Source: Cryomorphaceae bacterium
GTDB lineage: Bacteria; Bacteroidota; Bacteroidia; Flavobacteriales; Schleiferiaceae
Reading direction: 5' to 3'
DNA: 12,127 nt
Assembly (NCBI GenBank): GCA_003455605.1
Contig: DMQR01000193.1
Coordinates: 4,721-16,847, forward strand
The translations under genes and the position numbers were made by a program. Shown here piece by piece: positions 1-7,438 of the stretch (positions within the stretch are counted from its first letter, which is position 1; every line of letters starts with the position of its first letter). The notes under the pieces were generated by a model. The model was not told where the DNA came from, searched no databases, and saw only the letters and a program-made list of their open reading frames with translations.

Positions 1-930
1 GCTTTTGCGGCTGTCGAAGAAACGACAGGCGAAGTAAGTGCGCCGATATACATGAAAGGAGTGTGCTACCATCCTGTAGCGAAGGGAGATACCATACGCA
101 GTTTCGAGCGCATTGATGAAGATCTCGCCTTGATGGTGGATGCAGGAATGAACACTATTCGCACCTATGCCCCCATTGAAGAGGTAGAGGTGTTGGACAA
201 GATTGCCGCGAAGGGCATGAAAGTCGTGGTGGGTTTCGGCTACGACCAAAACGGATTTTATGATTTGCTTTCCGGTTCTTACCTAGAGTATGTGAAGCGG
301 TTCAAGGACCATGAAGCGATATTGATGTGGGAATTGGGCAATGAATATAACTATCACCCGGAATGGTTTGAGGGTAATATCATGAATTGGTACACCACAT
401 TGAAGGAGGCGGTCGACGTCATCCATGCCTTGGATTCTGAACATCCCGTGGCGACGGCTCATGGTGAGTTACCGGATTCGTTGGCATTTCATATGGGTGC
501 GGAAGTAGATATCTGGGGTTTAAATGTATACCGTTGGGACCAGCCAGCCACTATTATCGACGAATGGAATGCCGTGAGTGACAAGCCGTTCTATTTTTCA
601 GAAGTAGGTGCAGATAGTTACATGCGAATTGCCGATGCCGGGTTTGCGCAAGGACCAAACGAGGATGCCCAGGCGGTGGCCTTGGATACAATCATAGATC
701 AAATTTTGGCAAGACAATCTGAGAACCATGGATTGCTTTTGTTCTCTTTCACGGACGGATGGTGGAAAGCTGGGAACCCGGGGAGACAAGATATTGGCGG
801 ATGGGCCCCAAAAAGTAGCGGAGTACCTTACGATGGTGCCCCGAATGAGGAATATTGGGGTATTGTAGATATCGACCGCCAGCCCAAAAAAGGTTGGGGC
901 GTGGTAATCAAACATTTTACTAAGAAATAA
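1..930 (+). CDS. Clan GH-A glycoside hydrolase (GH2 TIM-barrel-like), 5' partial, beta-glucan locus
   Basis: The reading frame is open from base 1, so the start and any signal peptide lie upstream. The first in-frame Met is at base 52, but codons 1-17 before it look like real coding sequence leading into the first strand (APIYMKGVCYHP). Numbering from that Met, the protein has clan GH-A (beta/alpha)8 barrel hallmarks: WELGNEYN at 93-100, where N97-E98 would be the acid/base pair, and FSEVGADS at 182-189, where E184 is the likely nucleophile. The stretch SFTDGWWKAGNP (232-243) resembles the aromatic barrel-end segment of these enzymes. I recall similar proteins beside GH30, MFS and GH17 genes in marine flavobacterial laminarin loci, often annotated as GH2 TIM-barrel or simply glycosidase. 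The exact CAZy family is uncertain. It probably acts on beta-glucan oligosaccharides. GH30 follows after 13 bp, suggesting one operon. Confidence 0.8.
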   Translation, partial: AFAAVEETTGEVSAPIYMKGVCYHPVAKGDTIRSFERIDEDLALMVDAGMNTIRTYAPIEEVEVLDKIAAKGMKVVVGFGYDQNGFYDLLSGSYLEYVKRFKDHEAILMWELGNEYNYHPEWFEGNIMNWYTTLKEAVDVIHALDSEHPVATAHGELPDSLAFHMGAEVDIWGLNVYRWDQPATIIDEWNAVSDKPFYFSEVGADSYMRIADAGFAQGPNEDAQAVALDTIIDQILARQSENHGLLLFSFTDGWWKAGNPGRQDIGGWAPKSSGVPYDGAPNEEYWGIVDIDRQPKKGWGVVIKHFTKK

Positions 931-943
931 TAATAGAAGGAAG

Positions 944-2434
944 ATGAAATTAAAGAACGCAATGATTTTACTTACATGTATTTTTCTGCTTTCAGCATGT
1001 AATCAAGAAACACCAACAATGAAAGTATTCGAAACCTCCAGAGAAGGGAATCTTCTGACAGAAGTATCGGATTTTGAACTGTCAAAGCCAACGACAATTA
1101 TTTCTATTGATAGGAATACATCAAAGCAAACTTTAGTCGGTTTTGGTGCAGCATTTACAGAGGCTTCTGCATACTTGCTGAACGAATTGGGTACTGAAAA
1201 TAGGAGAGAAATAATTGAGGCTTATTTTTCTGAACAAGGGTCTAATTATTCTTTAATGAGAACTCATATGAACTCCTGTGATTTCTCATTGACAAATTAT
1301 AGTTATTCACCAGTGGAAGACGATACAGAGCTTGAGCACTTTTCCATAGAGGAGGATCGTGATGATTTGATTCCATTCATAAAAGAGGCACAGGAGACGT
1401 CAAGCCGTGGATTTAAATTGTTCGCATCTCCCTGGACGGCTGTACCATGGATGAAGGATAACAACAGCTGGGTTGGGGGTAAGCTACTTCCTAAGTACTA
1501 TCCTACATGGGCAAAGTTTTTTTCAAAGTATGTGGATGCCTACGAATCAGAAGGAATTCCTATTTGGGGTTTTACAGTTGAAAATGAACCCCATGGAAAT
1601 GGCAATAGCTGGGAAAGTATGCTTTATTCACCTGATGAAATGGTTGACTTTGTTAAAAATCATCTAGGCCCAACTCTAGAAAAGGACGGCAAAGGGGATA
1701 AAATCATCATGGGTTACGATCAGAACCGTGAAGGAATCAAAGAATGGGCTGATGTCATGTATGCAAATGAAGAAAACTCGAGATATTTCGATGGAATGGC
1801 CATACACTGGTATGAAAGCACTGTAAGCTATTTCCCTGAAATGTTAGAGTATGCACATGAAAAAGCCCCGGGGAAATTGCTCATAGAGACCGAAGGATGT
1901 ATTGATAATCAAGTACCTGTATGGCGCGACGATGAGTGGTATTGGAAAAAAGAGGCTACAGATTGGGGATTTTATTGGCGACAAGATGACCAAAAGTATC
2001 TTCATCCTAAATATGCGCCAGCCCACCGCTATGCCCGCGATATTATTGGTTGTCTGAATCATTGGGTCGAGGGCTGGGTCGATTGGAATATGGTTTTGGA
2101 TAGACAAGGAGGTCCAAATTGGTTTAAAAACTGGTGCATAGCACCTGTCATCGCTGATACCGAAAACGACGAGATTTATTTCACCCCATTGTACTACATC
2201 ATGTCTCATTTTTCCAAATTTATGAGGCCTGGCGCGGAAGTATTGGCATCTACAATTTCTAATGACGACTTGATGTCGGCAGCCGTACTCAATAAAGATG
2301 CTTCTTTAATTATCGCTGTTTTTAACGAAGGAGAGCAACCAATTACTTATACCGTTGAGATGGAGAATCAAAATTTATCCTTGAGTATACCAGCTCAGGC
2401 GCTACAAACTATTGTTTTAGCTCCTAATGAGTAA
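944..2434 (+). CDS. GH30 beta-glucanase/glucosylceramidase-like lipoprotein
   Basis: This 496-residue protein begins with a lipoprotein signal peptide ending in LSAC (Cys19), so it should be anchored to a membrane. No strongly acidic run follows the Cys, so surface export is not evident. It has GH30 features: a VGFGAAFTEASA segment near 65-76, the acid/base in TVENEPHG (E215), and the nucleophile in IETEGC (E317), comparable to the SEAC motif of human glucocerebrosidase. HRYARDIIGCLNHWVEGWVDWNMVLD (split: HRYARDIIG 361-369, then WVEGWVDWN 374-382) fits the barrel end, and a C-terminal beta domain runs from about 425. Marine flavobacterial GH30 enzymes in laminarin loci include exo-beta-1,6-glucanases that remove side-chain glucose; that role is inferred here. 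An AAGGAAG stretch precedes ATG 944, and the transporter gene follows after 5 bp. Sampled lines average about 38% G+C, lower than the neighbours. Confidence 0.9.
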   Translation: MKLKNAMILLTCIFLLSACNQETPTMKVFETSREGNLLTEVSDFELSKPTTIISIDRNTSKQTLVGFGAAFTEASAYLLNELGTENRREIIEAYFSEQGSNYSLMRTHMNSCDFSLTNYSYSPVEDDTELEHFSIEEDRDDLIPFIKEAQETSSRGFKLFASPWTAVPWMKDNNSWVGGKLLPKYYPTWAKFFSKYVDAYESEGIPIWGFTVENEPHGNGNSWESMLYSPDEMVDFVKNHLGPTLEKDGKGDKIIMGYDQNREGIKEWADVMYANEENSRYFDGMAIHWYESTVSYFPEMLEYAHEKAPGKLLIETEGCIDNQVPVWRDDEWYWKKEATDWGFYWRQDDQKYLHPKYAPAHRYARDIIGCLNHWVEGWVDWNMVLDRQGGPNWFKNWCIAPVIADTENDEIYFTPLYYIMSHFSKFMRPGAEVLASTISNDDLMSAAVLNKDASLIIAVFNEGEQPITYTVEMENQNLSLSIPAQALQTIVLAPNE

Positions 2435-2439
2435 CTTCT

Positions 2440-3858
2440 ATGAGTAGCGTGACAAACAGGGTCCCAATAAGACAAAAAATTGCTTTTGGGGTTGGGATGT
2501 TGGCCAACCAAATGTTCCCTGCAGCCATGAGTATTTTCATGGTGGTTTTGGTCCAAGATTTGGGCTTCCCAGGATGGATGTGGGGTGTGATCTTCTTCGC
2601 GCCACGTGCCTTCGATGCTATTTTGGATCCTATAATGGGGTTCATCTCGGACAACACCCGCTCAAAATGGGGACGTCGACGTCAATATGTAATTATTGGT
2701 TCGCTGATCATGGGGGCCTCGTTCGCCATGCTTTGGCAGCTGTACCGCGAGAACAGTGTGATGTACAACTTCACGTACGTGATGATTTGGTCCTTCGTAT
2801 TCTATCTAGGGTTAACCATTTTCGGAGTGCCTTATGTAAGTATGGGATACGAGATGAGCGAGGATTACCACGAACGTACCAACGTTATGGCAATCAGCCA
2901 GTGGATTGGTCAATGGGCTTGGGTCATTGCACCATGGTTCTGGGTCATTATGTACGATCCCGATTGGTTCCCGACCGCGGATGAGGCTACGAGAACGTTG
3001 GCCATTTGGGTGGCCGGAGTATTTACCCTTTGTGCGATGGCTCCTGGGCTGTTACTTAAAAGTGAGAGCACCGTGGACCGTGTCGACTACGAGCCGCTGG
3101 ACTTCAGAGGGATTTTGGGGAGTATGAAGAAAATAGGCGCGAGCTTCGTGGAGGCCTTTTCCTCTGTGCCGTTCCGCAGATTGTGTATTACGACCTTCCT
3201 GGTTTTTAACGGATTCAATACTATTGCGAGCTTCACCTTCTTTGTCATCAAAAGCCACTTGTTCAATGATGATGCTTCAGCAGTAGGGGTGTGGCCCACA
3301 TTATTTGGAAGTGTGGGTGCTTTAATTACGACGTTCTTGGTGATCCCAATTGTAGCCTGGATGTCAAAGAACTTAGGAAAGAAACGTGCCTTCATTTTGA
3401 GCCAAGGCATTTCCATCATTGGTTATATTTTATTATGGTTCTTGATGATCCCGGGCAAGCCTTACATGTTTTTGTTTGCCTTGCCGTTCCACTCGTTCGG
3501 TATTGGAGGACTGTTTACTATAATGATGTCGATGACCTCTGATGTCTTGGACATAGATGAATTGAAGACGGGGAAACGCCGCGAGGGTGTTTTCGGAGCT
3601 ATTTACTGGTGGATGGTGAAGCTAGGATTTGCCTTTGCCGGTGCTTTGAGTGGATTGATCTTGACCTTGGTGAATTACCGGAGTGGTGCCGTAGCGCAGC
3701 CTGAAGGGGCCGTGGATGGTTTGCGTATAGTATTCTCTGGGTTGCCAATTATTTGTACGCTAATATCCATAGCGGTGATGTGGAACTACAAGGTGGATGA
3801 AAAGTACGCGAATGAAGTGCGTGCAGAATTGGACAAACGAAAATCAGCAACTTCATAA
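2440..3858 (+). CDS. GPH-family (MFS) sugar:cation symporter
   Basis: A 472-residue, strongly hydrophobic protein with about 12 predictable membrane segments, the normal size for the glycoside-pentoside-hexuronide (GPH, TC 2.A.2) family. The diagnostic loop between segments 2 and 3 is clear: D63-P64-x-x-G-F-I-S-D71 followed by NTRSKWGRRRQ (72-82). YVSMGYEMSEDYHERTN (about 128-144) matches the second conserved cytoplasmic region of the family. Such carriers move mono- or oligosaccharides with H+ or Na+ across the inner membrane. The substrate cannot be read from sequence; next to beta-glucanases, glucose or a short gluco-oligosaccharide is the best inference. ATG 2440 starts 5 bp after the GH30 stop, so cotranscription and perhaps translational coupling are likely. 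The C-terminus is short and charged (DKRKSATS). Confidence 0.9.
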   Translation: MSSVTNRVPIRQKIAFGVGMLANQMFPAAMSIFMVVLVQDLGFPGWMWGVIFFAPRAFDAILDPIMGFISDNTRSKWGRRRQYVIIGSLIMGASFAMLWQLYRENSVMYNFTYVMIWSFVFYLGLTIFGVPYVSMGYEMSEDYHERTNVMAISQWIGQWAWVIAPWFWVIMYDPDWFPTADEATRTLAIWVAGVFTLCAMAPGLLLKSESTVDRVDYEPLDFRGILGSMKKIGASFVEAFSSVPFRRLCITTFLVFNGFNTIASFTFFVIKSHLFNDDASAVGVWPTLFGSVGALITTFLVIPIVAWMSKNLGKKRAFILSQGISIIGYILLWFLMIPGKPYMFLFALPFHSFGIGGLFTIMMSMTSDVLDIDELKTGKRREGVFGAIYWWMVKLGFAFAGALSGLILTLVNYRSGAVAQPEGAVDGLRIVFSGLPIICTLISIAVMWNYKVDEKYANEVRAELDKRKSATS

Positions 3859-3867
3859 CTAAACTTA

Positions 3868-4047
3868 ATGTCTTACAGAAAGGAGAAATTCATCTCGCTG
3901 GCGGGGCCAGTGGCGAATAACCTAAGCCTAGAAGAATTAAAGAAACAAAGCCGTGAATTTTTAAATGCCGAGATCCATGGCATCTGCTTTAGCGTCTGTG
4001 ACGAGGGGCAGCATCCTGGGGCCGTTGAGACAAAGATGAAAAACTGA
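3868..4047 (+). pseudogene. Truncated N-terminus of a GH17-like beta-1,3-glucanase
   Basis: An open frame of 59 codons starts 9 bp after the symporter stop, at operon-like spacing. It reads MSYRKEKFISLAGPVANNLS and continues with LEELKKQSREFLNAEIHGIC (21-40), then FSVCDEGQHPG (41-51). As I recall it, this is the start of the bacterial GH17 glucanases found in flavobacterial laminarin loci (conserved SYRKEKFI, GPxANN, GICFSxxxEGQxPG); those proteins are roughly 300 residues. Here similarity stops near residue 52, followed by AVETKMKN and a TGA. The catalytic barrel with both glutamates is absent, and no continuation is visible before or beyond the GH16 gene, so the product cannot be an active hydrolase. 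The stop lies 4 bp from the end of the convergent GH16 gene, so the break point probably sits at this junction. An intact small protein of other function is less likely. Confidence 0.7.
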
Positions 4048-4051
4048 AGTT

Positions 4052-5107
4052 CTAACGCTTCACTACCTTTTCGCGGTAGCCCTTAAAACCTGGCTGTATA
4101 ATTTCCAAAACGTAGAGTCCAGGGGCATAGGCTTCCGTTTCGATATGTACACTTCCATCGTGTAGTTGAGAGTAGATTTGCTTACCTGCCATATCGTACA
4201 AGTTAATGGTGCTTGGGCCATTAAGGCGGACAAATAATTGCTCCTCAAAAGGGTTTCCGAGGGCGCCTATCCCATTACTTGCCTGCTCCTCCATACTTAA
4301 ATTAGATTTTTGGTATACACGCACATAATCCACTTCCATAGAACTACTTGTGAAGCTTGTATCGATTGAGGGAAGAATAGCAATATTCAGTAGGAGAAAT
4401 TGAGGATCATCGAAGGGCCAAGTGCTAGAAGTATATGTCGAAGGTTCATAGGTATAATGCACCACACTATCTACACTAAATACCATTTTGGTTTCGCTCC
4501 ATTCTAAGGCATAAATGTGAAAACTTGTGCTTGCGCCATTTACCGTTTGTCCTCCTACGTTTACGGTCCCACCAAAACTAGAGGGTGAATGTATCGCACT
4601 TGAAACGTAATCTTGGTTGCTCCCCCAGTGTTCCATGATATCTATTTCTCCACACATGGGCCAGGACGTTGTTCCATATCCTTGTACTTGCCAATACGAG
4701 CCTATTTCGGTGATATTTTGACCGAGCATCCAAATGGCTGGCCAGGTTCCTACTCCGGCGGGGAGTTTAGCACGAACTTCCACACGGCCATAGGTGAATG
4801 CAAATTTCGAATTTAGTCTAGCTGAGGTAAAATCTTTCGTGACACCCTGGTTAGAATAGCTTTCGCGTAGGGCTGTTAGGTGTAGATTTCCTCCGCTAAC
4901 GTTCGCATTGGTGTCGCGGTCTGTATAATGTTGAATTTCTCCATTCCACCAACTTGTTCCATTCGGGAGCACGGTTTGCTGCCACCATTTAGAGGTGTCT
5001 AGACTGCCGTCTAAATTAAATTCATCGGCCCAAACGAGAGTATCGTAAACTTGGGCATTTAAGGAGGTGCAACTAATGATAAGTGTAAGTGTAAAAATGG
5101 AACGCAT
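4052..5107 (-). CDS. GH16 laminarinase-like endo-glucanase, secreted, with T9SS C-terminal domain
   Basis: The protein has 351 residues from ATG 5107. A TTG 21 bp upstream is in frame, but the ATG places an ideal signal peptide at the N-terminus (MRSIFTLTLIISCTSLNA, cut before Q19). The GH16 jelly-roll domain covers about residues 20-268. It carries the catalytic motif GEIDIMEHWG, with nucleophile E154, D156 and acid/base E159, preceded by the typical GTWPAIWMLG (120-129) and ended by MEVDYVRVYQ (257-266). From about residue 286, a Gly/Pro-rich stretch leads into NLYDMAGKQIYS, PGLYVLEI and a basic end (KVVKR), the pattern of a type A T9SS sorting domain, so it is probably exported to the surface or medium. 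The substrate is probably beta-1,3-glucan (laminarin). It faces the GH30 operon tail to tail and is divergent from era. Confidence 0.9.
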   Translation of the reverse strand: MRSIFTLTLIISCTSLNAQVYDTLVWADEFNLDGSLDTSKWWQQTVLPNGTSWWNGEIQHYTDRDTNANVSGGNLHLTALRESYSNQGVTKDFTSARLNSKFAFTYGRVEVRAKLPAGVGTWPAIWMLGQNITEIGSYWQVQGYGTTSWPMCGEIDIMEHWGSNQDYVSSAIHSPSSFGGTVNVGGQTVNGASTSFHIYALEWSETKMVFSVDSVVHYTYEPSTYTSSTWPFDDPQFLLLNIAILPSIDTSFTSSSMEVDYVRVYQKSNLSMEEQASNGIGALGNPFEEQLFVRLNGPSTINLYDMAGKQIYSQLHDGSVHIETEAYAPGLYVLEIIQPGFKGYREKVVKR

Positions 5108-5135
5108 AGCAAATCTTTGTTTATGCAATAAAAAT

Positions 5136-5149
5136 CGTTACTAGAAACG
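5136..5149. promoter_or_regulatory. Near-palindrome in the GH16/era divergent intergenic region (possible operator)
   Basis: CGTTACTAGAAACG is two-fold symmetric except for one central pair (CGTT-a-CTAG-a-AACG, 12 of 14 bases). It lies 28 bp upstream of the GH16 ATG in the 114-bp region separating GH16 from era. Its position would suit an operator for the polysaccharide-responsive GH16 gene, but one short imperfect palindrome can arise by chance and no regulator gene is visible nearby. Apart from this site and the era box, I saw nothing convincing in 5108-5221. Confidence 0.25.
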
Positions 5150-5209
5150 AGAATCGCCAATTTTCATAGATAGAATTACATGACAGAGAAAACCATTCCA
5201 CAATTGTCG

Positions 5210-5217
5210 CATCTTTG
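5210..5217 (+). promoter_or_regulatory. era: Possible Bacteroidota -7 promoter box for era
   Basis: CATCTTTG matches the Bacteroidota -7 consensus TAnnTTTG at all specified positions but the first. It ends 4 bp before the preferred era start at 5222, so transcription would begin at or next to the ATG. No well-spaced TTG -33 element is obvious. A similar box (GACCTTTG) precedes der, which adds a little support. Confidence 0.3.
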
Positions 5218-5221
5218 CCCC

Positions 5222-6103
5222 ATGGAACATAAAAGTGGCTTTGTCAATATCATCGGGAATCCAAACGTGGGGAAAAGTACCCTGATGAATGCTTTAATCG
5301 GGGAGCGCTTAAGCATTATTACGCCCAAAGCGCAGACTACGCGCCACCGTATTTTCGGCATTCTCAACGAACCGGATTACCAGATTGTGTTCTCGGATAC
5401 CCCTGGAGTCATTCAGCCGGCATATAAGATGCAGGAGCACATGATGAAATTTGTGTCGGATGCCTTTGAGGACGCGGATGTGTTCTTGTATTTGGTAGAG
5501 CCCGGCGATCGTACGCTCAAGGATGAAGGGTTTTTCCAGAAGCTGCTCAACACCAAGGTACCTGTGCTGCTGATTATCAATAAGATTGATACAACGAATC
5601 AGGTTGAGTTGGAGGAGGAAGTAGCCCACTGGACGGAGTATTTGCCGAATGCTGAAATCATTCCTATTTCTGCACTAGAACAGGCGAATACGACCTATTT
5701 ATTGGACCGATTAATTGCGCTCATCCCACCCTCGCCCCCGTATTTTGATAAGGACGCTCTTACGGATAAAACCGAACGCTTCTTCGTGAGTGAAATCGTA
5801 CGTGAGCAGATTCTATTGAACTATAAGAAAGAGGTACCGTATAGCGTAGAGGTGGATGTGGAGGAATTCAAGGAAGCCGATGATATCATTCGCATTCGTA
5901 CCGTCATTTATGTAGGACGCGATACACAGAAGGGAATCATCATTGGACACAAAGGATCGAAACTTAAGAAAGTCGGAATTGGCGCTCGAAAGCAATTAGA
6001 ATCCTTCTTCGCCAAGCAAGTGCATTTAGAGACCTTTGTCAAAGTCAAAAAGAATTGGCGAGACAGCGATCTGCACCTGAAAAGGTTTGGTTACAAGAAT
6101 TAA
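5222..6103 (+). CDS. era: GTPase Era
   Basis: Era binds the 3' end of 16S rRNA and assists 30S subunit maturation as a GTP-dependent switch, working in the cytoplasm near the membrane. From ATG 5222 the protein is 293 residues, the usual family length. The N-terminal GTPase domain shows G1 GNPNVGKS (12-19), the switch I region KAQTTRHR (36-43), G3 DTPG (59-62) and G4 NKID (120-123). The C-terminal KH domain has the GHKG loop (242-245) and the conserved end KNWRDSDLHLKRFGY. An in-frame ATG at 5180 would add 14 residues; I prefer 5222 because homologues start right before the HKxGFVNIIGNP segment and because a promoter-like box lies between the two starts. der follows after 30 bp, a pairing I recall as common in Bacteroidota. 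It is probably essential. Confidence 0.96.
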   Translation: MEHKSGFVNIIGNPNVGKSTLMNALIGERLSIITPKAQTTRHRIFGILNEPDYQIVFSDTPGVIQPAYKMQEHMMKFVSDAFEDADVFLYLVEPGDRTLKDEGFFQKLLNTKVPVLLIINKIDTTNQVELEEEVAHWTEYLPNAEIIPISALEQANTTYLLDRLIALIPPSPPYFDKDALTDKTERFFVSEIVREQILLNYKKEVPYSVEVDVEEFKEADDIIRIRTVIYVGRDTQKGIIIGHKGSKLKKVGIGARKQLESFFAKQVHLETFVKVKKNWRDSDLHLKRFGYKN

Positions 6104-6104
6104 C

Positions 6105-6112
6105 GACCTTTG
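6105..6112 (+). promoter_or_regulatory. der: Possible Bacteroidota -7 promoter box for der
   Basis: GACCTTTG, one base from TAnnTTTG, lies in the 30-bp era-der gap, 21 bp before the der ATG. A TTTG at 6086-6089 inside the era end could serve as the -33 element, but the spacing of about 15 bp is shorter than usual. der may therefore have its own promoter as well as readthrough from era. Confidence 0.3.
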
Positions 6113-6133
6113 CGCCAAGATTGAAATCGACTT

Positions 6134-7438
6134 ATGAGTAACATTGTTGCCATCGTGGGCCGTCCAAATGTGGGCAAAAGCACACTATTTAATCGTTTGA
6201 TCCAGCGTCGTGATGCTATTGTAGATAGCGTTGCAGGGGTGACACGCGACCGTCATTATGGAAAGAGTGATTGGAATGGAAAGGAGTTTTCAGTCATCGA
6301 TACCGGTGGTTATATCGAAGGTTCTGAAGATGTTTTTGAGGCGGAGATCCGTCGCCAAGTAGAATTGGCCCTTGAAGAAGCCACCGTAATCATATTCGTG
6401 CTTGACCTTCAAGCGGGGTTGACGGAATTTGATAAGATTATTGCCGGCATGTTGCGCAAAACTGAGAAGCCAGTGGTTTACACAGTGAACAAGGTGGACA
6501 ACAGCATGCAGGAATTAGATGCCGCAGAATTCTATGGGTTGGGCATCGAAAAATACCACACCATCTCTGCCGTGAATGGTGCGGGTACTGGAGACTTATT
6601 GGACGACCTCGTGGAGAACATGGATAAAAATCCAGTGGACGACTTTGAAGATCTTCCGAAGATGGCCATCGTGGGTCGTCCGAATGCAGGAAAGAGCTCT
6701 ATTGTCAATGCCTTGTTTGATGAGGAGCGCAATATCGTCACTGAGGTGGCAGGTACGACCCGAGATACGGTAAATACACGCTTCAACAAGTTTGGTTTTG
6801 ATTTCATGTTACTCGATACGGCAGGACTTCGCAAAAAGGGCAAGACCATGGAGAACCTTGAATTCTACTCCAACATGCGCTCTATTCGCGCTATTGAGCA
6901 TGCGGATGTGTGTATGATGGTGGTAGACGCTACACGTGGGTTTGAAGCACAGGATTTGGCCATTGTATCACTGGTGGAGAAGAATAAAAAGGGCTTGGTT
7001 GTGGTGGTGAACAAATGGGATTTGGTGGAGAAAGAAACCAATACCGTTCGCGATGCTGAAGCGCATATCAGAAAGAAATTGGAACCCTTTACAGATTTTC
7101 CTATCATTTTATTCAGTGCTCTTACAAAGCAACGCGTATTGAAGGCTTTTGAGGAAGGTGTGAAGGTCTACCAGCGTCGTAAGCAGAGAATTTCAACGAG
7201 CAAGCTCAACGATACGATGCTGGATATCATCCAAGGATATCCGCCGCCTGCAGTAAAAGGAAAATATGTGAAGATTAAATTCTGTACACAGTTGCCTACG
7301 CGTACGCCGCAGTTTGCATTCTTTGCGAACTTGCCGCAATACATCAAGGAACCCTATAAGCGCTTCCTAGAAAACAAGATGCGTAAGGAGTTCGATTTCT
7401 ATGGCGCCCCAATCGAAATCTTTTTCCGCAAGAAGTAA
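6134..7438 (+). CDS. der: Ribosome-associated GTPase Der (EngA)
   Basis: Der is a double-domain GTPase needed for 50S ribosomal subunit assembly. The 434-residue protein is full length and shows the family's tandem layout. GTPase domain 1 has GRPNVGKS (9-16), DTGG (56-59) and NKVD (119-122). Domain 2 has GRPNAGKS (181-188), DTAG (228-231) and NKWD (293-296). A KH-like domain follows from about 350, with QLPTRTPQFAFFANLP (386-401) and a basic end (EIFFRKK). No key residue is missing. ATG 6134 opens directly on MSNIVAIVGRPNVGKS, the expected Der start. It lies 30 bp after era, probably in one transcription unit. Its TAA (7436-7438) directly abuts the stop codon of the convergent lipoprotein gene, so no terminator fits between them. 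Confidence 0.97.
   Translation: MSNIVAIVGRPNVGKSTLFNRLIQRRDAIVDSVAGVTRDRHYGKSDWNGKEFSVIDTGGYIEGSEDVFEAEIRRQVELALEEATVIIFVLDLQAGLTEFDKIIAGMLRKTEKPVVYTVNKVDNSMQELDAAEFYGLGIEKYHTISAVNGAGTGDLLDDLVENMDKNPVDDFEDLPKMAIVGRPNAGKSSIVNALFDEERNIVTEVAGTTRDTVNTRFNKFGFDFMLLDTAGLRKKGKTMENLEFYSNMRSIRAIEHADVCMMVVDATRGFEAQDLAIVSLVEKNKKGLVVVVNKWDLVEKETNTVRDAEAHIRKKLEPFTDFPIILFSALTKQRVLKAFEEGVKVYQRRKQRISTSKLNDTMLDIIQGYPPPAVKGKYVKIKFCTQLPTRTPQFAFFANLPQYIKEPYKRFLENKMRKEFDFYGAPIEIFFRKK

Noticed and set aside
4040..4060. Terminator between the GH17 remnant and GH16
   Set aside because: Only 4 bp separate the stop codons and no GC-rich hairpin with a T-run is visible.
5104..5126. GCATA...TATGC inverted repeat over the GH16 start
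   Set aside because: The arms are only 5 bp with a long spacer; this is easily chance and it overlaps the start codon.
5108..5128. TTG start extending GH16 by seven residues
   Set aside because: The internal ATG at 5107 gives a proper signal peptide; the extension (MHKQRFA) only adds a charged stretch before it.
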